From CAKOSP01 sp964371745 (GTDB taxonomy: Bacteria > Bacillota_I > Bacilli_A > RF39 > UBA660), in contig CAYJNS010000021.1 of NCBI GenBank assembly GCA_964371745.1, forward strand, positions 1 to 16,310: a stretch of 16,310 bases of DNA. The letters are read 5' to 3'. The translations under genes were made by a program, and so were the position numbers. Positions 13,538 to 16,310 of this stretch are shown here, in pieces; positions within the stretch are counted from its first letter, which is position 1; each line of letters starts with the position of its first letter. The notes beneath the pieces were generated by a model. It was not told where the DNA came from, made no database searches, and saw only the letters and a program-made list of their open reading frames with translations.

Positions 13538-14150
13538 TATATATAACTTGAAAAAAACAATTAATTTAATAAATAAAACAGATGCAGATTATATTCATAT
13601 GGATATAATGGATGGTAAATATGTAGATAATAAAAATTTTTCTAAGGGTAAAATAAAAAAAGTATTGAAATATACTAAAAAGGATTTAGATATACATTTG
13701 ATGGTAAATAACCCTTCTAAATATTTAAAATTGTTTTTAAAAAATGAATATGTTCGTAATTTATTTTTTCATCCGAGTACTGAAAAAGATCCTTATAAGT
13801 TTATTTTAGATTTAAAAAAATATAATATATCTCCTGGTATTGTAATAAATCCAAAAGAAGATATTGAAGAATATTTGGAATATTTTAAATATATAGATAG
13901 AGTTTTAATTATGAGTGTAACACCAGGCGCTGGTGGTCAGAAATTTATTACAAGTACTATTTTTAAGCTTGAAAAATTAATACAAACTAAAAAAGAAAAA
14001 AAAGAAATATTTGAAATAGCCGTAGATGGCGGTATAAATGATAAAACTATTAATAAATTAAAAGATTTAAAAATTGATTATGTAATAAGTGGATCATTTA
14101 TTTGCCATAGTGATGATTACGATGAAAAAATTAATGTTTTAAAAAATTAA
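13509..14150 (+). CDS. rpe: Ribulose-phosphate 3-epimerase
   Basis: This 213-residue TIM-barrel enzyme interconverts ribulose 5-phosphate and xylulose 5-phosphate in the pentose phosphate pathway. The metal ligands of the family are visible: H30 and D32 in YIHMDIMDG, H63 in DIHLMV and D173 in AVDGGI. The phosphate-binding and flexible-loop segments are MSVTPGAGGQKF (135-146) and ISGSFI near the C-terminus. The ATG overlaps rsgA by 29 bases. GGAGG at 13501-13505 lies only three bases before it, closer than usual, but the MKVAVSYLSS start is the family's. In Bacillus rpe follows rsgA in the same way. A terminator follows directly. It is slightly shorter than the common 215-225. Confidence 0.95.
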   Translation: MKVAVSYLSSIYNLKKTINLINKTDADYIHMDIMDGKYVDNKNFSKGKIKKVLKYTKKDLDIHLMVNNPSKYLKLFLKNEYVRNLFFHPSTEKDPYKFILDLKKYNISPGIVINPKEDIEEYLEYFKYIDRVLIMSVTPGAGGQKFITSTIFKLEKLIQTKKEKKEIFEIAVDGGINDKTINKLKDLKIDYVISGSFICHSDDYDEKINVLKN

Positions 14151-14173
14151 CTTTACTTTTAAAGTTTTTTTTT
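14149..14173 (+). terminator. Intrinsic terminator of the rlmN-rpe operon
   Basis: AACTTTA (14149-14155) and TAAAGTT (14160-14166) form a perfect 7-base-pair stem with a 4-base loop and nine T residues (14165-14173). It begins inside the rpe stop codon. Confidence 0.75.
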
Positions 14174-14199
14174 GTATGATTATATTAGGAGGAAAATAT

Positions 14200-15390
14200 A
14201 TGAAAAAAATTGAAAAATGTTTATATGAAGATATTGTCAAATTTTTAACAAAAAGAAATAAAATGTTGGGTGATATAAGTCCAGTTCAATATTTTATTAA
14301 TTTAGATGAAACTGTTTTATCTAGTAAAAGCATTGAAAGTTTAGATGTAGATTATTCAAAAAATTTAGAAAAATTAAATGAATACTCACTAGGTTTAGAT
14401 TCTATGTATGATATTACTAGTAAAAATTATACAAAATCATTTGAATCATTTATGAATGAATATGAAGCATTAAGTGCAATGAAAAAATATTGTCTTGCAA
14501 TACTAAGTGGATGTTATTTAGAGGTTGAAGATAAGGAAAAGAAAGAATTTTATTATTTTGGAGAAATAAAGGATATTACTGATGAAGAAATAGAAATTAT
14601 GGATACATTTAATAATTTTAATGAAGTTGAGTTTTTAAATTATATTGTTGATTTATCTGAGAGTTTAAAAACTAAATATGAGGATTTACAAATAACTAGT
14701 CCAAGTAAAGCATTTAATTTTGCTAGAGATGATGAAAAAGTAGAGGTAAGAAAATTTTTCGATACAAAAAGTTTTGTTTTAGAAAAAAAAGAAGACGGGA
14801 AATTAAATTTTGATAATGAAAATTATGATTTTATAACTAGCCCAAATGAATTAATGGGTGGTTATAGTCCTATTAATTATTTTAGAAATTTAGAGTATAG
14901 TGAAATATCACTTTCAAACATAGAGAAAATGGAAGAGAATTATACATATAATTTAGATCAATTACTTAAATATACATCATTACTTGAAAATATCTATAAT
15001 ATTGATAATAGTGTGGATAGCGGCTCTTTATATGAAACGATTCAAGCTAAATATGATGAAGTTTTGGAATCTTTTATATCTGATTATGAAATATTAAATA
15101 CTATTGAAAAAGCAATGTTATATGCAATTAATGGAAAAGTATTCACAGTTGAAATGGGATATGCAGATTACGAAGAAAGTTATCAATCATCAGTTGAACC
15201 ATTAGACGATGAGGAAATACAAATTTTTGAAAATTTTATAGGATATTCTGAAGATGAGTTAGTAAAATATATTGTGTACTTAACTGAATCTTTAAAAGAA
15301 AGATATGCCTTGCTGCAAATTTCTTCGGGTAAAAATGTAACTGTTTTATTAGATAGTTTAAATAAAGAAAATGTTAAAGTAAAAAAATAA
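14200..15390 (+). CDS. Unrecognised acidic protein with an internal domain duplication (396 residues)
   Basis: No known family was recognised. The 396-residue product is acidic, has no signal peptide or membrane segment, and looks mainly helical. It is built from two related halves, about residues 15-168 and 211-377. Each half begins with a Phe-Ile/Leu-Thr segment and a SPxxYFxNL motif (ISPVQYFINL and YSPINYFRNL). Each continues through an ESFxxxYExL helix (FESFMNEYEAL and LESFISDYEIL) and ends with DEEIxIxxxF, then a YIVxLxESLKxxYxxLQI helix. About 40 charged residues link the halves. ATG 14200 is chosen because AGGAGG lies seven bases upstream; an earlier in-frame ATG at 14176 has no such site. 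It follows the rpe terminator and converges on rpmB. The position corresponds roughly to that of yloS/thiN in Bacillus, but the protein is not similar. Confidence 0.7.
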   Translation: MKKIEKCLYEDIVKFLTKRNKMLGDISPVQYFINLDETVLSSKSIESLDVDYSKNLEKLNEYSLGLDSMYDITSKNYTKSFESFMNEYEALSAMKKYCLAILSGCYLEVEDKEKKEFYYFGEIKDITDEEIEIMDTFNNFNEVEFLNYIVDLSESLKTKYEDLQITSPSKAFNFARDDEKVEVRKFFDTKSFVLEKKEDGKLNFDNENYDFITSPNELMGGYSPINYFRNLEYSEISLSNIEKMEENYTYNLDQLLKYTSLLENIYNIDNSVDSGSLYETIQAKYDEVLESFISDYEILNTIEKAMLYAINGKVFTVEMGYADYEESYQSSVEPLDDEEIQIFENFIGYSEDELVKYIVYLTESLKERYALLQISSGKNVTVLLDSLNKENVKVKK

Positions 15391-15393
15391 AAT

Positions 15394-15423
15394 AAAAAAG
15401 AACTTAATTTAAAAGTTCTTTTA
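15394..15423. terminator. Bidirectional terminator between the duplicated-domain gene and rpmB
   Basis: AAAAGAACTT (15396-15405) and AAGTTCTTTT (15413-15422) form a perfect 10-base-pair stem with a 7-base loop. A residues before the left arm and T residues in the right arm give a U-tract on both strands. It lies between two convergent stop codons and should serve both genes. Confidence 0.85.
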
Positions 15424-15618
15424 TTATGCAGCAACTACATCTTTTTTTGATTTGCTTTTTTTATTTAATGTTTTTAACCCTCTAGCACTTAGTTTAACTT
15501 TAACTCCATCAATAACTTTTGATTGAAAGTTAGGTTTTTGTTGCATTTTAGTTGCATTAAGTGCATGTGATCTTTTATTTCCTGTTAAAGGTTTTTTATC
15601 TTTAATTGTTTTAGCCAT
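15424..15618 (-). CDS. rpmB: 50S ribosomal protein L28
   Basis: This 64-residue basic protein of the large ribosomal subunit shows the L28 signature KKPLTGNKRSHALNATK followed by KPNFQ and KVKLSARGLKTL. Many L28 proteins carry cysteines near the N-terminus (zinc-ribbon form); this one has none, the common cysteine-free form. GGCGGGAG lies just before the ATG on the minus strand. It has a strong promoter and shares its terminator with the convergent neighbour. In Bacillus rpmB also lies close to the prpC-prkC-rsgA-rpe group. Confidence 0.96.
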   Translation of the reverse strand: MAKTIKDKKPLTGNKRSHALNATKMQQKPNFQSKVIDGVKVKLSARGLKTLNKKSKSKKDVVAA

Positions 15619-15646
15619 GACTCCCGCCTTTCTTTGTTTCTATAAA

Positions 15647-15675
15647 ATTTTACTATATAATGAGCAAAAAGTCAA
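15647..15675 (-). promoter_or_regulatory. Sigma-A promoter of rpmB
   Basis: On the minus strand TTGACT (15670-15675), a 17-base spacer and TAAAAT (15647-15652) are near consensus (five of six at each box). Transcription would start near 15640, giving a leader of about 21 bases with the GGCGGGAG ribosome-binding site. Confidence 0.75.
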
Positions 15676-15753
15676 TGAATTTGAGGGAATTACAAGAAAA
15701 ATCACTATCTTTTTTTCTTTTTTTGTATCTTATAACAATTATAAAATAAAATA

Positions 15754-15762
15754 TGATATAAT
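15754..15762 (+). promoter_or_regulatory. Extended -10 promoter of dnaE
   Basis: TGATATAAT (15754-15762) is a perfect extended -10 element, with no clear -35 at the normal distance. Transcription would start near 15769, leaving about 31 bases before the dnaE ATG. The gap 15619-15799 between rpmB and dnaE holds the two divergent promoters and no gene. Confidence 0.6.
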
Positions 15763-15799
15763 AATTTAAGAAAGAAAAAATAGTTAGGGAGGTTATATA

Positions 15800-16310
15800 A
15801 TGTACAATGTATTTAATATTAAAACTGACTATTATTTATTATGTAGTTTAATTAAAATAAATGATTTAATTGATTTTTGTGTAATAAATAAAATACACAC
15901 TTGTACAATATGTGATAATAATTTGTCTGGCAGTATAGAGTTTTATACTAAATGTAAGAAAAATAATATTCCTATTATTGGATTAGAAGTTATATTTGAT
16001 GAATATAAAATATATTTATATGCAGAAAATATGATGGGATATAAAAATCTTTTAAAAATAAATTCATGCGTTGAAAATGATAACCTTGATAAAACTAATT
16101 TAATTAAATATAGCAACAATGTTTTATGTGTTTTACCTTATAAAAAAATTTCACTGATGAATGAGTTTTCATTTTTTAATAATTTATATATTGGTTATAA
16201 AAATGTGGATGAAAGAAAAAATGCTTTAATTAAAACAAATAATGTTATATATAATGTAGATATAAAATCATTAAAAAAAGAAGATAATAAATATTTTTGC
16301 TATCTAAATG
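15800..16310 (+). CDS. dnaE: DNA polymerase III alpha subunit DnaE, N-terminal part (runs off the window)
   Basis: The first 170 residues of a DnaE-type replicative polymerase subunit, covering most of the N-terminal PHP domain. The match is to the shorter Gram-positive DnaE. Recognisable parts are a LIKINDLIDFCVINKIHT helix, GSIEFYTKCKKNNIPIIGLEV (the SIEFY...KPIIG segment of the family) and GYKNLLKINS. The PHP metal motifs are degraded: the family HxH is replaced around TDYYLLCS, and the TDHxN segment reads CDNN. This points to a structural rather than catalytic PHP domain, as in other Bacillota DnaE proteins. GGGAGG lies seven bases before the ATG. The polymerase core lies outside the window. 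Confidence 0.88.
   Translation, partial: MYNVFNIKTDYYLLCSLIKINDLIDFCVINKIHTCTICDNNLSGSIEFYTKCKKNNIPIIGLEVIFDEYKIYLYAENMMGYKNLLKINSCVENDNLDKTNLIKYSNNVLCVLPYKKISLMNEFSFFNNLYIGYKNVDERKNALIKTNNVIYNVDIKSLKKEDNKYFCYLN

Noticed and set aside
15183..15434. 83-codon open frame on the minus strand opposite the duplicated-domain gene
   Set aside because: Covers the shared terminator and the 3' end of a gene with a clear domain repeat; no family pattern.
1..16310. CRISPR arrays, insertion sequences or a replication origin
   Set aside because: No regularly spaced repeats, transposase genes, terminal inverted repeats with target duplications or DnaA-box clusters were noticed.

Overview
The window is a very AT-rich stretch of a Gram-positive chromosome. 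Trp is encoded by TGG, no gene needs TGA as a sense codon, Shine-Dalgarno sites are purine-rich, and the genes resemble Bacillota families throughout. Three sporulation genes (SpoIIIAH, GerE and GerM types) point to a spore-former or a recent descendant of one. The base composition and short gene versions suggest an uncultured Bacilli lineage near Erysipelotrichales or the RF39-like groups; that placement is inference.

Left part (1-2602, + strand): the 3' end of an LCP-family gene, broken by an apparent one-base frameshift. It is followed by a compact tyrosine-phosphorylation cassette of membrane modulator (CpsC/Wzz type), BY-kinase (CpsD type) and PHP phosphatase (CpsB type), with its own promoter and a strong terminator. 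No glycosyltransferases follow.

Minus-strand block (2720-4681): spoIIIAH, gerE, a gerM-like gene and tRNA-Arg(UCU), read leftwards. Sites resembling sigma-E and sigma-K promoters precede spoIIIAH and gerE. A clear housekeeping promoter for the tRNA lies at the 3' end of the gerM-like gene.

Bacteriocin region (4682-8849, + strand): a C39-peptidase ABC exporter, an unusually small single-pass accessory protein, and two tiny double-glycine precursor genes that are absent from simple ORF lists. Both predicted mature peptides carry GxxxG motifs and end in a single C-terminal cysteine. This looks like a two-peptide (class IIb-like) system with no recognisable immunity or regulatory gene. A Wzx-like flippase gene lies downstream, after a terminator.

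Housekeeping region (8853-15390, + strand): rpsU, then rlmN-stp-prkC-rsgA-rpe, tightly packed and in the order known from Bacillus. rlmN appears to be transcribed without a leader. After the rpe terminator comes an unrecognised acidic 396-residue protein built from two copies of one domain. rpmB (minus strand) converges on it through a shared terminator, and the 5' end of dnaE leaves the window at the right edge.

The best candidate for something new is the two-peptide locus with C-terminal cysteines and its mini-adaptor. The internally duplicated protein and the leaderless rlmN follow.
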